Positions 8,558 through 18,085 are shown, counted from the stretch's first letter. The stretch is DNA of 64,000 bases from Myxococcus landrumus (GCF_017301635.1 NZ_CP071091.1:9478501-9542500); one strand, 5' to 3'. Notes: generated by a model not told the origin, from the sequence alone. Program-made: numbers and translations.

Positions 8558-11521
8558 TTACGGCTGCCCGACGCGCAGGTAGTACGTCACGCCGCCAATG
8601 GCCTGGGTCTTCCCCTCGGCGGACGGGTCCTCCAGCACGGCCGCGAAGTCGTACTGGACGAAGTCCTCCGTCTGCTTGCCAGTGAACTCGTTGTCCTTGA
8701 ACTCCAGGCCCACGTTGAACTCCTGCAGTGGCTTCAGGGGGATGTTGAACATCGCGCGAGCCGGGTCGGCGACGCGGAACTGCGTCTCCCCGACGCGCTC
8801 GATGCCTTCGGCCTTGCCGCCCGCGGCCTGCCACAGCGCGGTGAGCTCCTGGCCCAGGTCCACGACGATGGTGCCGCGCTGGATGAACGGGCGCTTCGCG
8901 TCGACCGTCAGCTCACGGAAGCGCACGTTGAACATGCGCTCCTCTCGCAGGGTGTTGCGCAGGATGAACGTGGCGTTGGAGAAGCCGAACGGCACCATGT
9001 TCACCACGTTGGTGTTGCGCCAGATGATGTTGTTGTTCTGGCGCGTGTTGTAGTCCGGGTTCCCAATCTCCACGAAGGTCATGGGGTCCGCCGGCGTCAC
9101 CAGCCGCGCCAGCAGGCAGTAGTGGCCCTGGACGGGCGGGTTCCACTGCACGACGATTTCGTCGTCCGCCCCGCTGGCCAGGTGCACCAGCGTCGTCTGG
9201 CCAATCTCCGTCCAACCCGCCGGCCACGAGGTGCTGGTGGCCGCGTTGGTGCCGTACACCTTCACCACCACGTTGTGCGCGTCCACCGCGCTGCGGTTGC
9301 GCACCTTCACGTGCACGTAGTTCGTCTGGCCGAACTCCGGGTTCTCGTGCGGCCCGTTGCTGGTCGAGTTGCGGACCCAGATGTCCTCGCTCTCCCACAT
9401 GCCGTTGCTCGCGGTGGCCGCGTCCGGCTCGTTGCCGGTGTCCCACGGCTTGTCCTTGCCCCACACGTCCGTGCGGCAGGCGGCGGGCACCGCGAAGCCG
9501 TTGGTGGGCGTGGTGCTGTTCGACGTGCCGGACACCGCGTCACTGCCCAGGCCGAAGCCGGCGAACGCCGTCCACAGCCGGCAGACGTCCTCGCCCCCGT
9601 GCAGCGTCGTCGCCGCGGTGATGATGCCGTCGCGCACCTGCGTGAAGGTGGGGCTGCACGGCGTGTTCTTCAGACCCTCCGTGAGGTACAGCAGCATGCG
9701 CTGGTTACCGGCGCTGCCCATGGCGTTGTAGAGGTTGTTGTCGAAGCCCCAGCGGTCCACCAGCGCCCAGTACGCCTCCCACATGCCTTGCGCGAACACG
9801 GAGCCCACGCCGTGGGGGACGGCCATGCCGTTGATGCTGGCGTACGTCCAGGTGTTGACCGTCGAGCTGGTGCTGTAGCGCTGCCCGCGGATGCCCAGGC
9901 CCGTCGTGGGCTGTCCCAGCGCGTACGTGCCCATGCCGCGCCCCTGGGGGCCGGTGTCCGTGGCCTTCGCGGTGTAGATGAGCGACAGCAGGTCGCTGAT
10001 GCCCTCGCCCGGCGCCTGGTTGTTGTTGAGGCAGGACACGTTGCTGGGGCCGCCGACCAGGCGGTTGGAGATGCCGTGCCCGGCCTCGTGGACGATGATG
10101 CCGCTGTCCAGGTCGCCGTCGCGGTTGGGGACGGTGGTGGTCCACCGGTACATCTGCATGCGCGGACGCTGGCCGTCCGGCGGCGTGTAGAAGTTGGCGT
10201 TGTTGACGCTGGTGCCGTCCTGCGCCTCGGCGCGCACGTCGTCATTGCCCAGGCCGGGGTTGCCGTAGTTGTTGACCTGGAAGTTGCCGGCCGCCTCGTC
10301 GAAGCCGTACTGGTACTGGATGTCGTGGATGATGTTGTTCCAGTAGAAGAGGTTCGTGACGGCCGCGTCCCGGTAGGTGCTGGGCGCGTTGGCCAGGTTC
10401 AGCACGTAGCTGCACGTGAGGGACGTGCCGCAGTTGGGCTCGGTGGTGGGCGGCAGGTTGTTGGCGTCCGAGTCCTCGTACGCGTGGACGTTGTTGCCCC
10501 GGTGGATGGTGTACTCGGCCCCGGTGGCTCCGTTCGTGTCGTGCCAGGCGAAGGGCGACGCCGTCAGGTTGGCGGGGTTGAGCAGGCTCACCCGCGCGTC
10601 CATGGGCGGCAGGGGCGTGGTGTGGTTGGGGCTCTCGATGGGGCGCCGGTAGACGGAGTAGGCATCCGAGGCGACCCAGTCGAAGCGCGTCCAGACCTCG
10701 CCCGTGGTGGCGTCCACCGTCATGTCGTAGACGTGCTCCTGGTCCGGCATGTGGACCTGGAAGTTCCACACCAGCCGGACGTCGCCCGGGGAGACGGGCA
10801 GCAGCGCGAGCTTCGCGTCGATGGGCTCCAGGGACACGCTGGACGACTCCACGCGGGTCTGCTGGCGCGGGCCGGAGTCCTTCTCCAGCGCGCGGGGCGC
10901 CGTCAGCGGCTTCAGGCCCAGGTGGCGCGCGGCCCCGGAGACGGCGGCGGCGGCGTCCAGGCGCGGCTGGATGCTGGCGACAGCGCGCGCCAGCGAGGGC
11001 ATGAAGTCGCTGTGCACGCTGAGCACGCGGCCCTTGCCGTCCACGTTGATTTGAAGCTGGCCGTTGTAGAGCGGCAGGCCCTGGTGCGTCTGGCGCAGGT
11101 ACAGGTGGGTGACACCGCTCTGCCGCGAGTAGACGCGGTCGGTGACCTCCAGGTTCGCCAGGTCCGTCAGCTCCAGGCCCAACAGCTCCCGCTGCGCCTG
11201 GAGGAAGGAGAAGCCGATGGCGAGCGCATCTCCGCTGCTGGGCGCCGTGAGCGCGCCCACCGGGTTGACGAGCGAGCGGACCAGGCCCGTGGCGGCGTCC
11301 GTCTCCACGCGCAGCTCGGGCACGCCGCGGCGCAGCGTGGCCTCCCGGTCCTTCTGCACCGCGCTCAGCGCCTTCTTCATGCCGAGGTTGCGGGCGATGC
11401 GGGCATCGTGGTTGCGAGCACCGCTCGCGTCCTGCACGACCGCGACGGCGGAGGAAGCGCTCAGCGCTCCCACCAGCACCAGCGCCTGGGTGAGGCGGCG
11501 GCGGAAATAACCCTGCGACAT
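8558..11521 (-). CDS. secreted M36 (fungalysin-type) metallopeptidase
   Basis: 987 residues. A signal peptide (RRRLTQALVLVGALSASSAVA) leads into an FTP-like and PepSY-like propeptide of about 250 residues. The M36 catalytic domain follows, with the zinc site HEAGHGISNRL (HExxH at residues 478-482) and downstream sequence typical of fungalysin. The last 290 residues form a separate beta-rich module. The family consists of secreted zinc endopeptidases activated by propeptide removal, which would fit predatory nutrition. I chose ATG 11521 because it has AGGAG 6 bp upstream and begins a proper signal peptide, whereas the longer frame starts in sequence with no leader. The C-terminal module recurs in the protein at 62100-63608. 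Confidence 0.92.
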   Translation of the reverse strand: MSQGYFRRRLTQALVLVGALSASSAVAVVQDASGARNHDARIARNLGMKKALSAVQKDREATLRRGVPELRVETDAATGLVRSLVNPVGALTAPSSGDALAIGFSFLQAQRELLGLELTDLANLEVTDRVYSRQSGVTHLYLRQTHQGLPLYNGQLQINVDGKGRVLSVHSDFMPSLARAVASIQPRLDAAAAVSGAARHLGLKPLTAPRALEKDSGPRQQTRVESSSVSLEPIDAKLALLPVSPGDVRLVWNFQVHMPDQEHVYDMTVDATTGEVWTRFDWVASDAYSVYRRPIESPNHTTPLPPMDARVSLLNPANLTASPFAWHDTNGATGAEYTIHRGNNVHAYEDSDANNLPPTTEPNCGTSLTCSYVLNLANAPSTYRDAAVTNLFYWNNIIHDIQYQYGFDEAAGNFQVNNYGNPGLGNDDVRAEAQDGTSVNNANFYTPPDGQRPRMQMYRWTTTVPNRDGDLDSGIIVHEAGHGISNRLVGGPSNVSCLNNNQAPGEGISDLLSLIYTAKATDTGPQGRGMGTYALGQPTTGLGIRGQRYSTSSTVNTWTYASINGMAVPHGVGSVFAQGMWEAYWALVDRWGFDNNLYNAMGSAGNQRMLLYLTEGLKNTPCSPTFTQVRDGIITAATTLHGGEDVCRLWTAFAGFGLGSDAVSGTSNSTTPTNGFAVPAACRTDVWGKDKPWDTGNEPDAATASNGMWESEDIWVRNSTSNGPHENPEFGQTNYVHVKVRNRSAVDAHNVVVKVYGTNAATSTSWPAGWTEIGQTTLVHLASGADDEIVVQWNPPVQGHYCLLARLVTPADPMTFVEIGNPDYNTRQNNNIIWRNTNVVNMVPFGFSNATFILRNTLREERMFNVRFRELTVDAKRPFIQRGTIVVDLGQELTALWQAAGGKAEGIERVGETQFRVADPARAMFNIPLKPLQEFNVGLEFKDNEFTGKQTEDFVQYDFAAVLEDPSAEGKTQAIGGVTYYLRVGQP

Positions 11522-11750
11522 GTGTGCTCCTGCTCTGGGGTGACGCCGGCGAGGGATGAAGAACCGGCGGCCCGCACAGAGCAGTGGGCGTGCCAACGAG
11601 GCTTTCCGGGCAAACGCCGAAAGCGCTGTGGCGTCTTCCGTTACAAAAGGGGGCGTCTGTGGCGATGTGGATTACAGCCATCACCCGCGACGTCACCGCA
11701 ACCGCTTGGACTCCTTCATGTCCCAGAGGTGCTGCTGGCTGGCCTGAATC

Positions 11751-11789
11751 CACCGCGCGCGGCCCGGTGCTTCGGATGCGCGCGGTGGG
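11751..11789 (-). terminator. hairpin downstream of the S8 protease gene
   Basis: A perfect 11-bp inverted repeat, CCACCGCGCGC at 11751-11761 and GCGCGCGGTGG at 11779-11789, lies 26 bp beyond the protease stop codon. There is no T-run. The rest of 11522-11750 is the leader of the M36 gene, in which I see no gene. Confidence 0.5.
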
Positions 11790-11814
11790 GCCTCAGGTCA
11801 GGTGTGCGTCGGGC

Positions 11815-14800
11815 CTATGAGTCCGGGTTGCACACGACGTCCGGGCAGACCTCTCCGGGCGGGCAGTAGCAGGGGCCGGCGACGAGGAGGTCCACCCGGG
11901 TGGAGGCATCACCGAAGTCGATGAAGGTCCCCGGAGAGACCTGGACCCGCATCCGCCACTGGAAGGCGTGAGGGCCCTGCGTCATGGGCGCGACGGCGGT
12001 GAACGAGAACGTCTTCTCGGCGCCGGGTGCCACCTGCTCACCGGGCTCCATCGACACGGAGGTGTGACCCCAGTTGTGCCCCGGGAGGGCCGGGACGGGC
12101 GTGAGCTGGTAGCCCGGAGTGCCTCCCCACGTCGCGTCGCCCGAGTTCTTCAACGTGAGGGTGACGGGGAAGCTCTGCCCCGGCGTCACGAAGGCGGGCA
12201 CCGTCTGGCGGACGAAGGTGGCCTTGGCCTGGGGGAGGACCTGGAGGGTGGCGTCGGGCGACTGTTGCCCGAAGGGGCCCGTCGCGTTGTGCCACATCCT
12301 CCACCGCATGATTTGGGGACCCGGCATGTTGGCGGGAGTGACTGTCACGGCGAAGGTCTTCTGCTGGCCCGGCGCCACTTCCTCACCTGGGGCCAGGGAG
12401 CCTCGGACGAAGTTCCACGCACTGCTCCCGCTGTAGAGCGTGATGCCGTCACTGGCGCGCCACGTCTGCGTGCCCGTGTTCTTCATCGTGACGTTGTAGA
12501 CGAAGGATGTTCCCACCATCACCATGGCCGGCCCGGACTGGCTGACGAAGGCGGAGTCCCTCGGCGGCAGCGTCACGGTGATGGGGAGGTTCTCCGTGAA
12601 GCCGCCAAAGCCGAACCACTCGAAGGTGGTGGTGTTCAGGCTCCGCATCCGCCACCGGAAGTTGTAGAGGCCAGGCGTGCCAGGCGCGGTGAGGGTGGCG
12701 GTGAAGGTGTACTCCTGGCCCCGAGGCACGGAGGCGCCGATGGGGAGGTTGAGCGCGGCGGCTCCCCAGGTGGTGTTGTTCTCGGGATTCTGCGAGCCCA
12801 GCCGGGCGTAGCTTGCGGGGGTCCAGGTCTCGGTGCCGGTGTTGCGCATCGTGATGGAGACCTCGAAGGGGCGCCCCATGGGCACCGACTCCGGCACCGT
12901 CTGGCGGACGAACGTCGCGTTCCAGGTCTGCGCCCAGACCGCGATGTCCGTGCGTGGTGACGGCGCGCCGAACAGGCCGTGGCCTTCCTTCATCATCCGC
13001 CACTGGAAGGGCCGCGTGCCGAGCTCGAACGGGCTGTTGATGTTGAACATGAACACCTTGCTCTGGCCGGGGGCGATGCTGTCCGCCGCGGACAACTCCA
13101 CGCGACTGGCTCCCCAGAACAGGGTGTTGCCCTCCGGCGCCACGGCCGCCAGCTTGAACCCGCCCGCGGCCGTCCACGTCTCCGCTCCCGTGTTCGTCAT
13201 CGTCACGCTGACGCTGTAGGTGCTCTCGGGCGGCAGGGCCGTGGGGACCTGCTGGTTCGCGAACGCGGCGTCGAGGAGGGGCGGCGGGCAGCGCAAGTGC
13301 GGCTCGTAGCCCATGCCGGTGTTCTCGGCGTCCACGGCCATGAACGACAGCCGGGCCTCCGTGCCCCGCGTGCAGGTGCCTTGCGCGGAGGTGCCGGTGC
13401 TCGAGGTGATGGTGGCGTTGGCGAGCGCGGTCCACGTGTGTTGGACCGGCGCGACACCTCCCGTCGCGGGGGCAATCGTGCAGGAGAAGGTGGCCGAGGT
13501 CCCATCCACGTTGCACGTCGGCGGCGTGACGCGCAGGGGCGAGATGATGGCCTTGGACGCATCCAGCAGGCCCGCGCCACACTGGCTCGCAGTGCACCCC
13601 GGGACGGGGCTCGCGGACTGGAGCAGCCGCTCCTTCACCTGCGCGACGCTCCACTGGGGACGCTGGCTCAGGATGAGCGCGGCCACCCCCGCGACGTGGG
13701 GCGCGGCCATGGAGGTGCCCGACAGGTAGCGGTAGCAGTAGTCGGAGCCGCTCAACTGCGTCCCCGTCTTGGAGATGGCCCAGGTGGAGACCGCGCCTCC
13801 GGTACCGTTGTAGGGGGTGAGTCCGTTCGGGTCATGGCAGCCCAGGCCATCGCCGAAGGCCTCCGGGCCTCCGCCGGGCGCGGCGAGCGCCACGAGCGCA
13901 CCATGGTTGCTGTAGGGGGCGCGCTGCCCGTTGCGCTGGGTGGCGGCGACGGCGATGACACCCTCGCAAGAGGCGGGCGTCACCACGCTGGGGTCCCGGT
14001 TGTCATTGCCCGCGGCGGCGACGACCACGACCCCGGAGGTGATGGCGTGGGTGATGGCGGCTTGGATGAGCGGGAAGTCCGAGCAGGGCTCCGCGTAGGG
14101 CTCCAGGGTGCCGAAGCTCATGTTGATGACCCGGGCGCCCTGGTTCACCGACCACTCGATGGCCTTCGACACGTTGCTCAGGATGGGGCGATTGTCCGTC
14201 GAGGAGATCTTCACCGGAAGGATGGGGCAGTCCCGGCAGATGCCCGCGACGCCCGTGGTGTCCCACTTCGCACCCAGGATTCCCGCCACGTGCAGCCCGT
14301 GGTGGTACCGGCCATCCGTGGTCGGGTCCGGGTCCGAGACGCCGACCGTCTCGTAGCCGAAGTCATGGCCGAGGCCCCAGCGTCCAGACATGTCCGGGTG
14401 CTCCACCCGCCCGGAGTCCAGGACGGCGATGCTCACGTTGCCCGTGACGGTCTGCCACGCCAGGGGAAGCTGGATGGCGGGGTAGTGCCATTGAAGCGCG
14501 TAGTGCTCATCCACGGGCGCGGTGAAGTAGTCGAGGTACAGGTCCACGTGGGCGTACTCGACGTCGGGGCGCTGGCGCAGCGCCTCCACTGCGGCCGTGG
14601 TGGCTTGCTCCTGTTGGAGGACGGAGAGGCTCTTCTGGCCCGCCTCCGTCACGAGCGTCCAGAGTTCAGCGCCCTGGGGCAGCGCGTCCGCCTTCTGGAA
14701 TGTCTGTCCTTGGAGCGACAGGGTGGTGACCGCCGCGCGTTCCTTGCCCAGCGGGAGGAACTTCACGATGACCCGCCCCGGCACGAAGCGCGGCCGGGCC

Positions 14801-14940
14801 GGGGTTTCCTCCAGGGCCCGCGAGGTGTTCGCTGGAGGTGGCTCCGGCGCGGCTTCAGGTGGCGACGCGTCTCCACAGTTCGCCCAGAGGAAGAGGAAAA
14901 GGCAGGCTTGGAGACAGCGCGCCAGACGTGTCGAGAACAC
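11815..14940 (-). CDS. secreted S8 subtilisin-like protease with four Ig-like repeats
   Basis: 1041 residues. The N-terminal leader (ARCLQACLFLFLWANC) could be a signal peptide or an atypical lipobox. The segment RFVPGRVIVKF belongs to an inhibitor-I9-like propeptide. The catalytic triad is visible as Asp175 (AVLDSG), His217 (GLHVAG) and Ser410 (SGTSMAAPHVAG). After about residue 500 there is a PKD-like stretch and then four repeats of about 110 residues sharing FVxQxVP and NTGxETW, like NBR1-type Ig-like domains, and a Cys-rich tail CYCPPGEVCPDVVC. It would be an extracellular or surface endopeptidase. GTG 14940 was chosen because GAGGAG precedes it and it starts at the leader. An in-frame upstream start at 15096 adds 52 unlikely residues. 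Confidence 0.9.
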   Translation of the reverse strand: MFSTRLARCLQACLFLFLWANCGDASPPEAAPEPPPANTSRALEETPARPRFVPGRVIVKFLPLGKERAAVTTLSLQGQTFQKADALPQGAELWTLVTEAGQKSLSVLQQEQATTAAVEALRQRPDVEYAHVDLYLDYFTAPVDEHYALQWHYPAIQLPLAWQTVTGNVSIAVLDSGRVEHPDMSGRWGLGHDFGYETVGVSDPDPTTDGRYHHGLHVAGILGAKWDTTGVAGICRDCPILPVKISSTDNRPILSNVSKAIEWSVNQGARVINMSFGTLEPYAEPCSDFPLIQAAITHAITSGVVVVAAAGNDNRDPSVVTPASCEGVIAVAATQRNGQRAPYSNHGALVALAAPGGGPEAFGDGLGCHDPNGLTPYNGTGGAVSTWAISKTGTQLSGSDYCYRYLSGTSMAAPHVAGVAALILSQRPQWSVAQVKERLLQSASPVPGCTASQCGAGLLDASKAIISPLRVTPPTCNVDGTSATFSCTIAPATGGVAPVQHTWTALANATITSSTGTSAQGTCTRGTEARLSFMAVDAENTGMGYEPHLRCPPPLLDAAFANQQVPTALPPESTYSVSVTMTNTGAETWTAAGGFKLAAVAPEGNTLFWGASRVELSAADSIAPGQSKVFMFNINSPFELGTRPFQWRMMKEGHGLFGAPSPRTDIAVWAQTWNATFVRQTVPESVPMGRPFEVSITMRNTGTETWTPASYARLGSQNPENNTTWGAAALNLPIGASVPRGQEYTFTATLTAPGTPGLYNFRWRMRSLNTTTFEWFGFGGFTENLPITVTLPPRDSAFVSQSGPAMVMVGTSFVYNVTMKNTGTQTWRASDGITLYSGSSAWNFVRGSLAPGEEVAPGQQKTFAVTVTPANMPGPQIMRWRMWHNATGPFGQQSPDATLQVLPQAKATFVRQTVPAFVTPGQSFPVTLTLKNSGDATWGGTPGYQLTPVPALPGHNWGHTSVSMEPGEQVAPGAEKTFSFTAVAPMTQGPHAFQWRMRVQVSPGTFIDFGDASTRVDLLVAGPCYCPPGEVCPDVVCNPDS

Positions 14941-15108
14941 CGGAACTCCTCGTTGGATGGCCGTGAAACAAGTGAAACAACGTGGGCCATCGTGAGGGGT
15001 GGGTCTGACGTCCGCTGCCGACGTGCCCTCTCCGGTCCTGCGGGCTGGCGAATGGGCCCGCATGGCGGGAGCGGTTCGCGGTGAATGTCCTCTCACCGCA
15101 TGAGACGC

Positions 15109-16053
15109 TCACCAACCCTGGCGGTCGAGCCAGCTCCGGAGGGCGCGAGCGATGTCGTCGGGCGCGTCTTCCGGCGCGTGGTGTCCGGCCGGGGCGAGCG
15201 GGACGATGTCGAGGCGCGGGAGGGTGGTGCGGGCCCACTCGAGTGTCTTTGGCGAGCTGAGGCCGCCGTCGCCGAAGGTCAGCAGGAGCGCGGGCTTGGA
15301 GGAGGGGTGGGCCAGCCAGGCGCTGTTTCGCTCGACGATGGCGACCACGTCCGCGGGCTGTCCGTCGATGGGAATCTCACGCGGCCACTGGAGCATGGGG
15401 CGCCGGGACGCGGCATCGGGGAAGGGGGCGTCGTAGGCCGCGCGGGCGCTCTCGCTCAGGCCCGTCTTGACGCCATGGGCGAGGGAGCGCGCGAGGAACT
15501 CGTTCTGCTCGAGCACCATCTTCTCGCCGACGCCGGGCGTGCGCAGGGCGCGGAACAGCTTCTCTCCCTCGGGCGTCGAGTCGCGCCAGAACGTGGGGCG
15601 GAGGAACGTCTCGAAGACCACGACGCCGCGGACACGGTCCGGGTGTCGCGAGGCCCAGTCCAGGGCGAGCACGCCGCCCCAGTCGTAGCCGACGAGCACG
15701 ACGTCGCGCAGGTCGAGCGCATCGAACCAGGCGTCGAGGTAGCGCGCGTGGTCCGCGAAGCGGTAGGCGATGTCGGGCTTGCCGGAGCTCCCCATTCCGA
15801 TGAGGTCGGGGGCGAGAGCGCGGCCCCGGTCGGCGAGCTGGGGCATCACGTTGCGCCACACATACGAGGACGTGGGGTTGCCGTGGAGGAACACGATGGG
15901 GGCGCCAGTGCCCTCCTCACGGTAGGAGATGAAGGAGTCGAGGACGGGGACCTGCTGGATGGAGGGCATGGGCGTGCGTTGGGGGAGTGCGGGTGGAGTG
16001 GAGTGGCACGCGATGAGCGCGCTGATGACGAGACAGCCAAACAGTCTGTTCAT
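15109..16053 (-). CDS. haloalkane dehalogenase-like alpha/beta hydrolase, predicted lipoprotein
   Basis: 314 residues. The alpha/beta-hydrolase fold shows HGNPTSSYVW (oxyanion region), the nucleophile elbow GYDWGG (Asp124) and a C-terminal catalytic His in PAGHHAPED. An Asp nucleophile with this context is the mark of haloalkane dehalogenases, which release halide from haloalkanes by hydrolysis. The physiological substrate cannot be told from sequence. Starting at ATG 16053 gives the lipoprotein leader RLFGCLVISALIAC, which is unusual for this mostly cytoplasmic family. The gene is divergent from the LysR gene, with 67 bp between them, and is its likely target. Confidence 0.85.
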   Translation of the reverse strand: MNRLFGCLVISALIACHSTPPALPQRTPMPSIQQVPVLDSFISYREEGTGAPIVFLHGNPTSSYVWRNVMPQLADRGRALAPDLIGMGSSGKPDIAYRFADHARYLDAWFDALDLRDVVLVGYDWGGVLALDWASRHPDRVRGVVVFETFLRPTFWRDSTPEGEKLFRALRTPGVGEKMVLEQNEFLARSLAHGVKTGLSESARAAYDAPFPDAASRRPMLQWPREIPIDGQPADVVAIVERNSAWLAHPSSKPALLLTFGDGGLSSPKTLEWARTTLPRLDIVPLAPAGHHAPEDAPDDIARALRSWLDRQGW

Positions 16054-16065
16054 GCGCCCAATATG

Positions 16066-16089
16066 CGGCCGACCAGACGTTCCTGGCCG
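16066..16089. promoter_or_regulatory. possible LysR binding site in divergent promoter
   Basis: CGGCC at 16066-16070 and GGCCG at 16085-16089 form a dyad with a 14-bp spacer, in the 67-bp gap between the dehalogenase and LysR genes. LysR regulators usually bind dyads in such gaps. The arms are short and GC-rich, so chance is possible. Confidence 0.3.
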
Positions 16090-16120
16090 TGATGATTCGT
16101 GAGCAGTATCCTCACCCGGA

Positions 16121-17029
16121 ATGAGCATTCAGATAGGGGCCATCGACCTCAACCTCCTCCTGGTCCTCCACACGGTGCTCGCCGAGCGCAGCGTGGTCCG
16201 CGCGTCCGAGCGGCTCCACGTCACGCCGTCGGCCATCAGCAACAGCCTGGCCCGGCTCCGCGCCCTGCTCGGGGACCCGCTCGTGACGCGCAAGGGGCGG
16301 GGCATCGTCCCCACGCCGAGGGCGCTCGCGCTGGCGCCCGCGATAGGGCGTGGGCTGAGGGAGATGGAGCTCGCGCTCCACGAAGTCCCCTTCGAGCCGC
16401 TGCGGTGCAATCAGACCTTCACCCTGGCGGTGTCGGATGCGGGGCAGCTCACGTGGGTGCCGCGCATCGCGGCGCTGATGCGGGAGGAGCTGCCGAACGC
16501 TCGGCTGTCCGTGGTGGGGATCGATTCGCTCGTGTCGCTGGGGGACCTGGGGTCGGGGCAGGTGGACTTGCACCTGGGGCTCGCGGGAGAGGGGGCGGGC
16601 CTGCACTTCGAGCCGCTGTTGTCGGAGCGCACGGTGCTCGTGGCGCGCCGAGGGCATCCCGTGCTGGGCAAGCGGCTGTCGGTGCGAGCGTTGGGAGGGC
16701 TTCAGCACGTCCGCGTGGACATGGTGCCGGGAAAGAGCTTCCGGGACGCCATCGCCGCCGCCTATGCGCGCGCGGGCATTCCGCGAGAGGTCGTGATGAC
16801 GGTGCCGTCCTTCACGGCGGCGGCGGCGGTCGTCGCGGCGACGGAGCTGGTCGCGACGCTGCCGGAGTCACTCGTGCGGGAGCAGGGGGCTCGTTTCGCG
16901 GTGCAGCCCGTCGATGCGCCGTATCCCGCGCGCTCCGTCAAGATCTCGATGTGCTGGCACGAGCGCACCCACGTGGACCCGGCGGCTCGCTTCTTCCGCG
17001 AGCTGGTGCGCAGGGGCGTGCTTCCCTGA
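16121..17029 (+). CDS. LysR-family transcriptional regulator
   Basis: 302 residues, the usual length for the family. The N-terminal winged HTH is clear (DLNLLLVLHTVL, SVVRASERLHVTPSAIS, LARLRALLGDPLVTRKG), followed by the two-lobed co-inducer-binding domain. The segment DPLVTRKGRGIVPTPRA is typical of the NodD/SyrM-like group. ATG 16121 begins right at the HTH. The gene is divergent from the dehalogenase gene and probably controls it and itself. Confidence 0.9.
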   Translation: MSIQIGAIDLNLLLVLHTVLAERSVVRASERLHVTPSAISNSLARLRALLGDPLVTRKGRGIVPTPRALALAPAIGRGLREMELALHEVPFEPLRCNQTFTLAVSDAGQLTWVPRIAALMREELPNARLSVVGIDSLVSLGDLGSGQVDLHLGLAGEGAGLHFEPLLSERTVLVARRGHPVLGKRLSVRALGGLQHVRVDMVPGKSFRDAIAAAYARAGIPREVVMTVPSFTAAAAVVAATELVATLPESLVREQGARFAVQPVDAPYPARSVKISMCWHERTHVDPAARFFRELVRRGVLP

Positions 17030-17082
17030 CGGCGGCGAACATCCCGTCCCCACCTGGTGAGTCGAAGGGGGCGTGGAGGGCA

Positions 17083-17175
17083 GACCTCACCTGCCTTGTC
17101 GATGAGGCCCACCCGGATGAACCGGTGCGGTGACACTTGCATCGCGTGGACTTGCTGGCTGTGCGAGAGGGGCCG
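17083..17175 (-). pseudogene. remnant of an amidohydrolase gene
   Basis: On the minus strand the segment encodes QVHAMQVSPHRFIRVGLID followed by KAGEVC. This matches QVHAAQVSLHQFIPVCLID followed by NEGELC of the intact amidohydrolase at 18126-19790, roughly 18927-19010 there. The DNA is alike at about four positions in five. No start, metal-binding motif or other part of the gene is present, so this is a decayed duplicate. I see no gene in the rest of 17030-17431. Confidence 0.65.
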
Positions 17176-17431
17176 CCGCCAGACGGGCTGGGCGTGTGCT
17201 GGAATGGCCTCAATGGCAAGCGGTGCGGTCGTTCGCTCACGCGCTGTGGATGGATTTGGGTGGTGTGGTGCCAAAGAATGTCAGAGCGTTCGTTCGATGT
17301 GTTGTCTGGGTGTCAGGCATGGCGCGGGCGAAGTCTGTGGTTGGGTGAAAGGCTGTTGATCTCGAATTGGCAATGATAGACATCGGGTGTGCGGATTTGG
17401 CCGCACGCTTGATGGGAGTCCAATCTTGAAG

Positions 17432-18031
17432 ATGATGTGGACAAAGTCGCTTCTGGGCGCCTTGGCGCTGGGTGTTCTCATGGCGTTCTTCCCGACTCAC
17501 GCACAAGCAGAGGAGGGCTGCTCCGAGGCCCAGGCAAGGATTCAGGCCTGGGTCGACGCGAATGCCGACCGCCTCCCGACCACCTTGGAGGACGTCAGCC
17601 GATTCCCCACGGAGTACCGCAGGGCCATCCAGGTGGCGCTTGCGCCAGAGCAGCAGGTCTCGCTCTGGAAGGAACACATTCGCCAGTACATGTCGACCCA
17701 TCCGCGGATGAATGCGCGGCAGGTCGCGGCGCTGGAGATGGTGCTGGCGGCGCTCCAGCCTCAGTTCTACACCACGGGTGCGTCGCCTGCGCTTCAGCGA
17801 GCACAGGCGGCGGTCGGGGAGGCCTTCAGTCCAGAGGAGGCGCGGCTCATCGTGGCCACGCTCGGGGCGCCCGAGGCGCCTGGCGCCGAGGGTTCATTCG
17901 CGCCGCTTTGTGAGTGCAGCCAGTCGAGCCAGTATTGTGGAAGCTTCGCCTGCCGGGCTTATTCCTGCCGGCAGCAGGCAAGCGGGTGCGGATTCCTTGG
18001 GGGATACAGGTGTAATGGCCTTTGTGGCTAG
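17432..18031 (+). CDS. fulvocin C-related bacteriocin precursor
   Basis: 199 residues. The signal peptide (MMWTKSLLGALALGVLMAF, ending THAQA) is followed by a helical region of about 130 residues and a C-terminal Cys-rich peptide of about 40 residues starting near LCECSQSSQYC. That tail has eight Cys with spacing 1-6-4-4-6-7-3. Fulvocin C of Myxococcus fulvus, as I recall its sequence, also has eight Cys in four disulphides and begins with a CxCS...YC pattern. I infer that the tail is released as an antibacterial peptide and the middle acts as a propeptide. No immunity or export gene is recognised next door. ATG 17432 was chosen because it starts the signal peptide. Its ribosome binding site is weak. 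Confidence 0.75.
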   Translation: MMWTKSLLGALALGVLMAFFPTHAQAEEGCSEAQARIQAWVDANADRLPTTLEDVSRFPTEYRRAIQVALAPEQQVSLWKEHIRQYMSTHPRMNARQVAALEMVLAALQPQFYTTGASPALQRAQAAVGEAFSPEEARLIVATLGAPEAPGAEGSFAPLCECSQSSQYCGSFACRAYSCRQQASGCGFLGGYRCNGLCG

Positions 18032-18085
18032 TTTGGCCTGAGCGAATTCACAAGCATCGAATGAGGGGTCCAACGGACCGGCGAT

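Noticed and set aside
8504-11869. Long plus-strand open frame of 1121 codons
   Set aside because: It lies opposite the M36 peptidase and pseudouridine synthase region and has His/Arg/Val-rich antisense composition with no domain.
12979-15084. Plus-strand open frame of 701 codons
   Set aside because: It is antisense to the S8 protease, whose triad and repeats prove the minus strand is coding.
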